A DNA stretch of 64,000 bases from Anaerolineae bacterium (GCA_023151115.1 JAKLJP010000004.1:1-64000); one strand, 5' to 3'; positions 54,292-61,503 are shown, counted from the first letter of the stretch. Notes: generated by a model from the sequence alone, not told the origin. Program-made: numbers and translations.

Positions 54292-54361
54292 CGGAATGAT
54301 ATGACTTCTGTGGAGGTATCTACTCGCCTTGATTTCGTCACGAACTAAGGCAAAGCTGTAC
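54292..54361. repeat. 70-bp dispersed repeat, copy 2
   Basis: Identical to positions 1-70. See that entry. Confidence 0.92.
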
Positions 54362-54407
54362 TTAGGAGTCGTCACGAGCCTGACGGCACACCACCAATAA
54401 TGAAAAT

Positions 54408-54454
54408 GGAGTGCAAGGCTTGCCTTGCTGACAGCAAACCAAGGTTTGCACTCC
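54408..54454. repeat. Inverted repeat, GGAGTGCAAGGC family
   Basis: Arms 54408-54427 and 54435-54454 with a few mismatches around a 7-base loop. Same design as the perfect 20-bp repeat at 39241-39287 (7-base loop, GGAGT ends). Confidence 0.8.
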
Positions 54455-54478
54455 TATTTACGAAGGAGGTTAAATCGC

Positions 54479-55366
54479 ATGGAAACTATACTAAATAGAG
54501 AAACATTAACCTTAGAACTTTATGAAGGGCGAGTTGAGCCGGATTGGTGCCCCGGCTGCGGCGACTTTGGGGTGCTCAATGCGCTAAAGAAAGCGGCGCT
54601 GCAACTGGAGCTGCTGCCGCACGAGTTGATGGTGGTTTCCGGCATTGGTTGTTCATCGAACCTACCGGGATACATTCACAGCTATGGGGTCCACAGCCTG
54701 CATGGGCGCGCCCTGCCCGTCGCCACCGGCATCAAGCTGGCTAACCACGACTTGCATGTGGTCATCACCGGCGGCGATGGCGATGGTTACGGCATCGGCA
54801 TGGGCCACTTTATCCATGCTATGCGGCGCAATCTGGACCTGACCTACATTGTGATGGATAACCAGATCTACGGCTTGACCACTGGCCAGGCTTCGCCGAC
54901 CACCATGCGAGAGGCGCGCACCAAAACCACACCCTGGGGCAACGCCGAACTGCCCATCAACCCGCTCTCCCTGGCCATTGTCTCAGGAGCCACGTATGTG
55001 GCGCGAGGCTTTTCGGGGAATACCCGTCAACTCACTGAGCTTTTCGCCGGGGCCATTGCCCATAAGGGTTTTGCTTTGGTAGATGTCTTCAGTCCGTGTG
55101 TCACCTACAACAAAGTGAACACCTACCCCTGGTTCAAAGAGCGGGTTTACGACCTGGCCGAAGAAGGTTATGATCCAAGTGACGCTGAAGCCGCCTTGCG
55201 TAAAGCCTTTGAGTGGGGCGAGCGCATCCCGCTGGGCCTGCTCTACCGCAGCGAACAGCCCCTCTACGAAGACAGTGACCCGGTGCTCAAACGCGGCCCC
55301 CTGGTGAAACAGTCGCTGGGCCTCAGCCAAGCCCTGCTCGACGAATTGCTGGCCGAGACGATGTGA
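54479..55366 (+). CDS. 2-oxoacid:acceptor oxidoreductase, beta subunit
   Basis: 295 residues from the ATG at 54479 (AAGGAGG upstream). WCPGCGDFGVLNALKKA at residue about 20 is the beta-subunit hallmark with a 4Fe-4S cysteine pair, and IGCSSNLPGY follows. The TPP pocket is GGDGDGYGIGMGHFIHAMRRNLDLTYIVMDNQIYGLTTGQ. It binds thiamine diphosphate and forms the catalytic heterodimer with the protein at 52072. It is 388 bp from its partner, with the repeat block between. Confidence 0.93.
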   Translation: METILNRETLTLELYEGRVEPDWCPGCGDFGVLNALKKAALQLELLPHELMVVSGIGCSSNLPGYIHSYGVHSLHGRALPVATGIKLANHDLHVVITGGDGDGYGIGMGHFIHAMRRNLDLTYIVMDNQIYGLTTGQASPTTMREARTKTTPWGNAELPINPLSLAIVSGATYVARGFSGNTRQLTELFAGAIAHKGFALVDVFSPCVTYNKVNTYPWFKERVYDLAEEGYDPSDAEAALRKAFEWGERIPLGLLYRSEQPLYEDSDPVLKRGPLVKQSLGLSQALLDELLAETM

Positions 55367-55395
55367 TAATCAGGCAATTAGGTAACCTCTCACCC

Positions 55396-55508
55396 TCATG
55401 TCATTTCGAGGCTGAAAGCCGAGACGCGAAGCGTCCTCGTCCGTGGTTTGCAAACCACGGACGAGGAGATTTCTCGCTCCCTGCGTAGCGTGTCGCTCGA
55501 AATGACAC
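55396..55508. repeat. TGTCATTTCGAG palindromic repeat
   Basis: CATGTCATTTCGAGGC on the left, CTCGAAATGACACG on the right. Inner hairpin CGTCCTCGTCCGTGGTTTG against CAAACCACGGACGAGGA is almost perfect. The whole element can form one long stem between the beta-subunit stop and the MFS gene stop. Confidence 0.8.
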
Positions 55509-55544
55509 GACTGAGTAGTTAGGATTGGAAGGTTGGCAGATGAG

Positions 55545-56855
55545 CTATTTTTTGGGTGAACCAACCGCCGGGGGCAGCGTCTCGTACATCACCCCGGCGA
55601 CGACTACGCCCGAGAGAAAGGTTAGCCCGCCGATCGCAGCGATAGCAACCGGCATGCCCAGCGCATCAGCCAACAGGCCCGCCGTAAGCGCCCCAACCGC
55701 ATAGCCGCCATCACGCCAAAGGCGATAGACTCCCACTGCGGAGGCCCGCCATTCGGGATGGGCTACGTCGGAGATAGCGGCCAGGAGAGTGGGATAGACC
55801 AGGGCAGTCCCTAACCCCAATAGGATGGCTCCACTCAGCCAAACCCCAAAACCCTGTCCCACGACAAAGACTCCAATCCCGACTGCCTGAATCCACATTC
55901 CGGCAGCGATGAGCCATTTGCGCCCCCAGCGGTCGCTGAGTGCGCCGGTCAACAATTGACTCAGACCCCACACCCCCGGATAGGTGGCCGCAATCAGCCC
56001 CACTTGTTCCAGTGGCAATCCGGCCCCGGCCAGAAAGATAGGGATTAGTCCCCAGACCATACCATCATTCAAATTGTTAACTAACCCGGCCTGGCTCACG
56101 GCAAACAACGCCCGGTCTCTCCAACTGGTCAATAACAGAATTTGGGAAAAGGACAGATGAGTTCCCTCAGTTCCTACGAGTTCCTTCAGTTCCCTGGTAT
56201 GCTGAGGAGCTGAGGGAACTTTTATTAGGGCAGCTTCATGCCGGACGTGAGCGTGTGTCTCACGGATAAAGAAGATGGAAAGGACCAATCCTAGCAGAGC
56301 AAAAGCAACACCCGGATAAAAGGGGACAGGTCGTAAACCATAGGCGGCGGCCAGGTAGCCCGTTGTCAGAGCAGAGAGAGATACGGCCAGATAGCCGGCA
56401 AATTCATTGAGGCCCATGGCCAGCCCACGCTGCTTGGGGCCAACCAGATCAATCTTCATAATCACTGTGGTAGACCAGCACAAGCCTTGATTGAGGCCCA
56501 GCAGCACGTTGGCAAAGACCACCCAACTCCAACTGGACGCAAAAATGATCAGAAAGGGTACGGGCAGTCCGGCCAGCCAGCCGGCAATTAAGATGCGCTT
56601 GCGCCCCACCCGGTCGGAAAACCGCCCGGCGAACAGATTGGCCAGGGCCTTGACCACCCCAAAGCTAATCAGGAAAGAGAGCGTCACCGACCTGGCAACC
56701 AGGCCAAAGTCGGCTTCCGCGATCAGTGGCAGGACGGTGCGCTCCAGGCCGACCATTGCTCCCACAAAGGCATTGACAATGACCAGCAAGGTGAACTGTT
56801 CCCAATTGGCCCGCAGGCCCAGGCGGACAGAGGTAAAGGTGGTTGAAGTCATCAT
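55545..56855 (-). CDS. MFS transporter
   Basis: 436 residues, 12 TM helices. The conserved loop 2-3 motif is GRFSDRVGRKRILIAGW and its second-half counterpart is GALSDRWGRKWLIAAG. A charged central loop (about 205-235) includes HAHVRHEAALIKVPSAPQHTRELKE. It is the last gene of the leftward operon that starts with the ArsR-rhodanese gene; 9 bases separate it from the rhodanese-MBL gene, so it is likely the exporter of the pathway's product. The substrate is unknown; arsenicals or organoselenium/sulfur compounds are the obvious candidates from context. Confidence 0.85.
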   Translation of the reverse strand: MMTSTTFTSVRLGLRANWEQFTLLVIVNAFVGAMVGLERTVLPLIAEADFGLVARSVTLSFLISFGVVKALANLFAGRFSDRVGRKRILIAGWLAGLPVPFLIIFASSWSWVVFANVLLGLNQGLCWSTTVIMKIDLVGPKQRGLAMGLNEFAGYLAVSLSALTTGYLAAAYGLRPVPFYPGVAFALLGLVLSIFFIRETHAHVRHEAALIKVPSAPQHTRELKELVGTEGTHLSFSQILLLTSWRDRALFAVSQAGLVNNLNDGMVWGLIPIFLAGAGLPLEQVGLIAATYPGVWGLSQLLTGALSDRWGRKWLIAAGMWIQAVGIGVFVVGQGFGVWLSGAILLGLGTALVYPTLLAAISDVAHPEWRASAVGVYRLWRDGGYAVGALTAGLLADALGMPVAIAAIGGLTFLSGVVVAGVMYETLPPAVGSPKK

Positions 56856-56864
56856 GCTTCCCGC

Positions 56865-57974
56865 TCAAGCCACCGCGCAGCGATTGGCCCCGGCTTCCAG
56901 GTCGGTTGGGTCGCCCTCGAACATTGCTCCGCTCTCATTTAAGGTCACAATCCGGTGATGATTCGGCGGAGTTGGCGGGATGCGCGCCAGCAAAGACTTG
57001 ACAAAAGCAGCTTCAGGGATAGACAACAGTTCAATCCGCTGCTGCACCTCGGTCAATGGTGCAGTGATCGGCTGACCATCAAAGGCAATCGGTTCGCTGG
57101 TGTGGCCGGGCAAAATAAGGGTTTCGTGGGAAAGGGTCAGCAGTCGTTGGAGGGAGCGATAAAGCAAGGAGGCTCGCTGTCGCGCCTCGGCAGGAGAGGC
57201 TTCCAGGTCGGGCCGGCCCACCCCGGCCAGAAAGAGGGTGTCGCCGGTGAAGAGGACTCGGCCATCCAGAAGGTAGCAGGTACTTTCCAGCGTATGACCG
57301 GGCGTATGCAGCGCCACCAATCGGGCCAGTCCAATAGTGAGTACATCGCCGTCACGAAGGGGGCTAAATGAAAAGATAACCCGCTTCTGGTCGGGCAGAT
57401 ACAGCGTTGCACCGCTTTGTTCGGCCAGCCTGCGGGCGCGGGACAGGTGGTCGGCGTGGATATGGGTCTCCAAAACGGCGGTAATACGCCAGCCGTAACG
57501 CCGGACCAGGTCCAGATAAATCTCCGGTTCGAGGGCCGCATCAATCACAGCGGCGCTGCCCTGAGAACCGATCAGATAGGATAGGCAGCCCTTGCCGGTG
57601 CGGCGCACTTGAATGATTTGAGCCTGACTTCCCGGCACAGGTATTTCGGCGCTGTTCCAGGCCAGGCTCCAGGCTTTCATGCCTCCCGCCAGAGAGAACG
57701 CCTCAAAGCCACGAGTGCGAAGCTGCTCGGCGGCAATGAGGCTGGTCACGCCCGCGCCGCAGATGGTCACAACCGGCCGGTCAGCAGGCAGATTCACTCC
57801 GGCCAATGCGTTGGGATCGTTGGCTTTCAGGGCGTCGTAGGCCGGCACGTGCAGGCTGCCCGGAATGGCCCATTCGGCCCGATCTTCGGCTCGGCGGATG
57901 TCGAGCATCGTCACCGGCTGTTGCTGTTCCAATAAGTCACGCAAAGTCTTGATGTCAATAGTGGTCTGTGTCAT
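56865..57974 (-). CDS. Rhodanese-metallo-beta-lactamase fusion (persulfide dioxygenase-like)
   Basis: 369 residues from the ATG at 57974, with AAGGGAGA upstream; a longer ORF starts in the DsrE tail. Rhodanese domain (about 8-105): MLDIRRAEDRAEWAIPGSLHVPAY, active-site Cys in VVTICGAGVTS. MBL domain (about 115-345): THIHADHLSRARRLAEQ (HxHxDH), HTPGHTLESTCYLL, LFTGDTLFLAGVGRPDL, in the style of ETHE1/persulfide dioxygenases, with the closing LPGHTSE. It would oxidise or transfer persulfide sulfur, perhaps on a low-molecular-weight thiol. The domain order is reversed from the common PDO-rhodanese fusion. Confidence 0.85.
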   Translation of the reverse strand: MTQTTIDIKTLRDLLEQQQPVTMLDIRRAEDRAEWAIPGSLHVPAYDALKANDPNALAGVNLPADRPVVTICGAGVTSLIAAEQLRTRGFEAFSLAGGMKAWSLAWNSAEIPVPGSQAQIIQVRRTGKGCLSYLIGSQGSAAVIDAALEPEIYLDLVRRYGWRITAVLETHIHADHLSRARRLAEQSGATLYLPDQKRVIFSFSPLRDGDVLTIGLARLVALHTPGHTLESTCYLLDGRVLFTGDTLFLAGVGRPDLEASPAEARQRASLLYRSLQRLLTLSHETLILPGHTSEPIAFDGQPITAPLTEVQQRIELLSIPEAAFVKSLLARIPPTPPNHHRIVTLNESGAMFEGDPTDLEAGANRCAVA

Positions 57975-58059
57975 AGATTCTCCCTTGCTAATACTTAGAA
58001 AAATAGCTGGCCAATGGGAGTGCCCATGACCAGCCATATTCATGAAGTACCCTCTTCGA

Positions 58060-58422
58060 TTAAAAGCTAACCACCCGATCTGCGGCTACGGTCAACTCCG
58101 CCCCGACTTTTGGGTTAATAAAGCGAGCATTTTTGCCCTGCAAATCCACATCTGTGACCCCACGGGCCGCGCTGCAGCCCCCTCAGACATGGATGGAAAC
58201 GCCCTGGGCGACGGCTTTGGTGATCAGATCTTTCAAAGGTGGCCAGCCCACCCCATGCACTGCTTCGGCTACAGCGTCCTTCATCAAATAGGTTGCCTCA
58301 CCCATCAACGCGATCTGAGCTTGATGCCCCGCTTCCACCGCCCCCAAGGCCCCCAAAAAGGGCAAGGTGGCCCGGGTCGGGTCGTCGGACCCAGAGGTTC
58401 CGAAATAAAGAATGGTCGCCAT
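58060..58422 (-). CDS. DsrE-like protein with in-frame TGA, probable selenoprotein
   Basis: 120 residues if the TGA at 58183-58185 is read through, stopping at the TAA at 58060. Upstream part: MATILYFGTSGSDDPTRATLPFLGA, LMGEATYLM, KDLITKAVAQGVSIHV. Then TGA, then GGCSAARGVTDVDLQGKNAR and INPKVGAELTVAADRVVSF. DsrE/TusD-like relatives have Cys at this exact place (V-x-V-C-G-x-C pattern), so residue 80 is probably selenocysteine beside Cys83. After the TGA, nt 15-19 (GGCCC) pair with 23-27 (GGGUC), loop GUG at 20-22, a SECIS-like geometry. Read as a stop, it would leave only 79 residues without the active site. A plain nonsense mutation is the alternative. Confidence 0.78.
58156..58168 (-). promoter_or_regulatory. 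SECIS-like hairpin of the DsrE-like gene
   Basis: On the mRNA, five pairs (one G-U) close a GUG loop that starts 20 nt after the UGA. Bacterial SECIS elements have a G in the first two loop positions, 16-37 nt from UGA. A competing stem, nt 3-9 with 13-19, exists, so the fold needs testing. Confidence 0.55.
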
Positions 58423-58454
58423 AATGTTACGTTGCCCCCTTGCTTTGAATATTG

Positions 58455-58476
58455 ATTGAATACAGAATTATTCAAT
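58455..58476. promoter_or_regulatory. Possible second ArsR-type operator
   Basis: ATTGAAT (58455-58461) and ATTCAAT (58470-58476) lie between the methyltransferase stop and the DsrE start; the TTGAAT/ATTCAA half-sites are the same as in the palindrome upstream of the arsR-rhodanese gene. Confidence 0.4.
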
Positions 58477-58491
58477 TGTCGCCTTGTATTG

Positions 58492-59334
58492 TCAGGCTGG
58501 AACCTGGCAATTCAGGGCAGCCAGCGCCCTGGCCCATTCAGCGTCATCCCGCGGTCTGCGAGCACGGAAATTGATCCCCAGCGTGCCAAACTCGGCAGCG
58601 CTGGAGGATTGGGGCGTGCCGCTAAACACATCGGCTCGCCAGGAGATCTCGAAATCCACAAAACCGGCCATCACGACGGCCATCTCTAACTCTGCTTCCA
58701 GCAGAGCACCGGCAATTCAGCCGGTCCACAACGAGATATCGCTTTTCGCATCCTCCGGCACGGCGGTTTGCACCAGAATATCCCCGATTTGCAGACGACC
58801 GGTCGGCTTAAGCACGCGAGCCATTTCGCCCAGCGCAGCCGCTTTGTCCGGCATCAAGTTGAGAACACCATTGGAGATGATAACATCCGCCCAGCCGTCC
58901 GGCACTGGCAGGGCTTCGGCATATCCCTGGCGGAACTCAATATTGGTCAGGCCAGCCTCAACCGCTGCGCGGCGAGCCTTGTCGAGCATGGCCGGAGTCA
59001 TATCCACTCCAATCACTTGACCAGTAGGCCCAACCATTTTCGCCGCGATGAGGCTGTCAATCCCCGCCCCACAACCTACATCTACAACCCGTTCTCCTGG
59101 ACGGATTTGATGTAGGCTGAAGGGGTTGCCGGTGCCGGCGAAAGACTCGATAGAGGTTTCCGGGATGCCGGTTAACCATTCATCAGCATAGCCTAACAGA
59201 CCGGCTAAGTAACGGCCGGTGTGGAAGTGGAAACCCTGTTTCGGCTTCAAGGCTACTGCCGTGTATTCTTCGCTGATGGCGGCCCGCAGTTCGGCCAGGT
59301 TCAAACCTACATCTTCGATGATTACGTTGTCCAT
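58492..59334 (-). CDS. SAM-dependent methyltransferase with in-frame TGA, probable selenoprotein
   Basis: 280 residues if the TGA at 58717-58719 is read through. Motif I is VVDVGCGAGIDSLIAAKMVG (about 82-101), then GVDMTPAML and VIISNGVLNLMPDKAAAL. The N-terminal GLGYADEWL-type region and NPFSLHQIRPGE match the ArsM-like class 11 group. The reading DISLWTG-TGA-IAGALLEAELEMAVVMAGFVDFEI continues to a proper end. Relatives have Cys at this place (WTGCIAGAL), so residue 206 is probably selenocysteine. A perfect 8-bp hairpin starts 10 nt after the TGA. It may methylate arsenic, selenium or a related soft acceptor. Termination at the TGA would remove the C-terminal quarter. Confidence 0.8.
58689..58707 (-). 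promoter_or_regulatory. SECIS-like hairpin of the methyltransferase gene
   Basis: nt 10-17 after UGA (GCUCUGCU) pair with nt 21-28 (AGCAGAGU), seven Watson-Crick pairs plus one G-U, closing a GGA loop at nt 18-20. Loop position and leading G match the bacterial SECIS pattern. No competing stem of similar strength is evident. Confidence 0.7.
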
Positions 59335-59455
59335 AATATTTCCCCCTTAATTCAACCAACTTTTGACAAAATTGAGTGTAGCTCTCGTTTGTCCCAGAAC
59401 GGCTAATTGAAAATCCACATCATCGGCTCTGCCTCCTTTTCTTTCCCTGAAATCG

Positions 59456-60130
59456 CTATACCGCCAGGCTATACCCCGCTTCTTGCCACTCGGCCACACC
59501 CTCCTCCAAGCGAGCCACCTGCCAGCCCCGTTCGAGCAACAAAGCTAAGGCATCGTCGGCGTAAACACAGTAGGGGCCGCGGCAGTAAGCGACAATCGTT
59601 TTATCAGGCGGCAGTTCGTTCAAGCGGCGTTCCAGTTCATCAACAGGGATAGAAACTGCTTCGGGCAAGTGTCCTGCTTCATACTCTTCCGTAGGTCTTA
59701 CATCGAGCAAGATTACTTCACCACTGCGCAGCCGGAGAAGCAATTCGTCAGAGGAAATCCCCTCAAATTCGTGACGGCGCTGACGGTAAGCATCGAGGGC
59801 GCGTTCCACCTCGGCCAACTGCTGCTCGGCTACGGCGCGCAGTTGCAGCCAGAGGCGGGCCACCGCCGGATCGGCCAGCCGATAACGAATATACAAGCCC
59901 TCCCGCTCATCCAGCACCAACTTGGCCCGTTTGAGCCGCTGGAGATGCTGCGAGGTGTTGGCAATGCTCATGTGCGCTTCCTGAGCCAGTTCCTCCACCG
60001 TGCGGGGGGCTTGTACCAGTAGATCGAGTAATTCTAGCCGGTGGGGATTGGCCATAGCGTCGGCAATCTGGGTAAAAAGTTCATAGAGTTGTTCTTTGTG
60101 GCGTCGTTTTTCAGCCATAGAGTTCAGCAT
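59456..60130 (-). CDS. ArsR-family regulator fused to rhodanese
   Basis: 224 residues. HTH_5/ArsR domain (about 12-100): ADAMANPHRLELLDLLVQAPRTVEELAQEAHMSIANTSQHLQRLKRAKLV with recognition helix SIANTSQHLQRL. Rhodanese domain (about 125-222): VILLDVRPTEEYEAGHLPEAVSIPV, active site VAYCRGPYCVYADDA (Cys183 with Cys187). The rhodanese Cys pair may be the sensor, for example via persulfide. First gene of the leftward operon (methyltransferase, DsrE-like, rhodanese-MBL, MFS). A 122-base gap precedes the methyltransferase gene. Confidence 0.9.
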   Translation of the reverse strand: MLNSMAEKRRHKEQLYELFTQIADAMANPHRLELLDLLVQAPRTVEELAQEAHMSIANTSQHLQRLKRAKLVLDEREGLYIRYRLADPAVARLWLQLRAVAEQQLAEVERALDAYRQRRHEFEGISSDELLLRLRSGEVILLDVRPTEEYEAGHLPEAVSIPVDELERRLNELPPDKTIVAYCRGPYCVYADDALALLLERGWQVARLEEGVAEWQEAGYSLAV

Positions 60131-60156
60131 TGGAGAAACCTGCCCGAATATATTAA

Positions 60157-60182
60157 ATTATTCAATAGATTACTTGAATAAT
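60157..60182. promoter_or_regulatory. Palindromic operator in the divergent regulator gap
   Basis: ATTATTCAA (60157-60165) and TTGAATAAT (60174-60182), 9-bp perfect arms with 8 bases between; immediately upstream of the arsR-rhodanese gene. The sequence style matches ArsR/SmtB operators, so autorepression is expected. Confidence 0.65.
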
Positions 60183-60229
60183 AACGCAGAAATTATTTTT
60201 GTCAAGCCTAAAGAGAAGATTTTTGCCTC

Positions 60230-60260
60230 TTGACATTCCACTAACTGGAAAGTGTATAAT
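60230..60260 (+). promoter_or_regulatory. MerR-type promoter with 19-bp spacer
   Basis: TTGACA (60230-60235) and TATAAT (60255-60260) are perfect consensus boxes 19 bp apart, with TTCCA...TGGAA inverted in the spacer. The overlong spacer with a dyad is the hallmark of promoters untwisted by MerR-family activators. Confidence 0.85.
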
Positions 60261-60315
60261 GATGACCACACTAACAGAGATAATACTTCATGTGAATGAG
60301 CAGGAATAATGATTT

Positions 60316-60762
60316 ATGTTTATCCGTGAATTAGCCAAACAAACCGGCGTTTCGCCCAAAACGATACGCTATTATGAGTCTATTGGCCTGATTCCGCCCC
60401 CACAGCGAGCCGAGAACAATTATCGAGAGTACACTTTTGCCGACGCCGAGCGACTGCGCTTCATCGTCGCCGCCCGTAGTTTGGGCTTCAGCCTCAACGA
60501 TATTGCCGAGTTTGTCGCTGCCCGCAGCGATGGCTTGCTGCCCTGCCGGCGCGTGCTCGACTCGCTGGATCAACACCTGGCCGAAATTGACCGGCGCATT
60601 GCCGATTTGCTGGCCCTGCGCGAGACGCTCGATCACATTCGGCGAGAAGGGGAAGCGCTGCCTGCCCAGGTTCGAGATGAGCAGTGTGTCTGCTATCTAC
60701 TCACCGACGACCGTCAAAACGGTCAGGTTACTATCCAACGAGAGGAGAAATTAAATGTCTGA
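60316..60762 (+). CDS. MerR-family metal/redox regulator
   Basis: 148 residues. Winged HTH: MFIRELAKQTGVSPKTIRYYESIGLIPPPQRAENNYREYTFADAERLRFI (1-50). Dimerisation helix 55-110, with Cys76 in GLLPCRRVLD and Cys115/Cys117 in DEQCVCYLL forming a possible metal or thiol sensor at the ends of the coiled coil, as in MerR/ZntR/CadR. It controls the 19-bp-spacer promoter just upstream and probably the downstream MerT/MerF-like genes; the ligand (Hg, Cd, As or a persulfide) is unresolved. Confidence 0.88.
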   Translation: MFIRELAKQTGVSPKTIRYYESIGLIPPPQRAENNYREYTFADAERLRFIVAARSLGFSLNDIAEFVAARSDGLLPCRRVLDSLDQHLAEIDRRIADLLALRETLDHIRREGEALPAQVRDEQCVCYLLTDDRQNGQVTIQREEKLNV

Positions 60763-61201
60763 AAGCTGCTGCCGCACCACCCCTGAGGGAAATAGTTATT
60801 GTGTTGTATCCGCACCGGAAGAGGAGACAACCTGTGGTTGCTCCTCGCAGTCAACTAGAGTCGTGCCGGTTGCTTCTGCGTCAGCCCCGGCTCCTACAGG
60901 AATTTGGCAAAAGATTCGGGCCGGGGTGATGTTTGGTCTGGCCTGTATTACCAGCCCATGCTGCACGCCGCTTATTGTGCCGCTGGGGTTAGGGCTGATC
61001 GCGGGAACGCCTCTCGCGGCCTGGTTGACTCAGTATATCGGTTGGGTCTATGGCGGGCTAACGCTGGTATCCATCCTTAGCCTGGTTTTGGGGTGGCGAT
61101 GGGCGGCAAGGAAAGAATTAACTCCAAAGCCTCAAGGAAACGATAATGTTTTGGCAGAAAACACGCACCGCTCTCATGTTCGGGTTAGCCTTGAGCACTA
61201 G
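60755..61201 (+). CDS. MerT/MerF-like membrane protein 1
   Basis: 148 residues. Start overlaps the end of merR by 8 bases. Cys-rich N-terminus (CC at 5-6, CxC at 27-29), then helix 1 AGVMFGLACITSPCCTPLIVPLGLGLIAG with a CC pair in the helix, helix 2 VYGGLTLVSILSLVLGWRWA. The TSPCCTP type motif in helix 1 recalls MerT and MerF, where a Cys pair binds Hg(II). Two helices match MerF better than MerT (three). The C-terminal tail overlaps the start of a paralogous gene. Confidence 0.75.
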   Translation: MSESCCRTTPEGNSYCVVSAPEEETTCGCSSQSTRVVPVASASAPAPTGIWQKIRAGVMFGLACITSPCCTPLIVPLGLGLIAGTPLAAWLTQYIGWVYGGLTLVSILSLVLGWRWAARKELTPKPQGNDNVLAENTHRSHVRVSLEH

Positions 61202-61503
61202 TACAACGCGGCGTAAATGACCCTACAGATCGTAGTGACGACTTTAGTCGTTTTGGGCGGGTTAAGCGACTGAAGTCGCCACTACAAACTGCAAACTTAC
61301 TTCCGCCCAAGTGTACTAGCCCCGCCGTTACACCGATCCTCGTACCCCGTTGTTTTGATTCAGCTTTATTAGCCGGAACCCCTGCCGCACTTTGGGTAAC
61401 GCATAATGCAGGATGGGTTTATGGCGGGTTGACCCTTGTATCTCTGGTCAGTTTAATCTTTGGTTTATATTTTTTAAGGAGACAAAACAAATGTTGGCAA
61501 TAA
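61146..61503 (+). pseudogene. MerT/MerF-like gene 2, interrupted by a MITE
   Basis: ATG 61146 opens MFWQKTRTALMFGLALST; at the TA (61199-61200) the MITE breaks it. Resuming after the second TA at 61319 gives SPAVTPILVPRC...GWVYGGLTLVSLVSLIFGLYFLRR. Removing 61201-61318 restores a clean 79-residue ORF that aligns along its length to gene 1 (IWQKIRAGVMFGLACITSP...GWVYGGLTLVS). The second Cys of the TSPCC pair is already lost (TSPAVTP), so it was divergent before the insertion. Confidence 0.85.
61201..61316 (+). mobile_element. 116-bp MITE inserted in MerT/MerF-like gene 2
   Basis: Flanked by TA (61199-61200 and 61317-61318) and nearly identical to the copy at 51676-51791. Termini GTACA/TGTAC. 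The interior folds as GTAGTGACGAC...GTCGCCACTAC. TA target choice links it to IS630/Tc1-type enzymes, but its ends do not match the IS630 element in this window. Confidence 0.9.

Larger units (their letters stand above)
54091..54478. repeat. Repeat block inserted between the alpha and beta subunit genes
   Basis: 388 bases without a gene. From left: an imperfect GCGAGGACGCGAAGA...TCGCCTCGTC dyad, a partial TGTCATTTCGAG element (54211-54245), the 70-bp exact repeat (54292-54361), and the GGAGTGCAAGGC hairpin (54408-54454). The ribosome site AAGGAGG of the next gene follows. Confidence 0.85.

Noticed and set aside
58492..58683. Separate 63-residue minus-strand gene after the methyltransferase stop
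   Set aside because: It is in the same frame as the methyltransferase and continues the family's C-terminus; read-through of the TGA explains it better.
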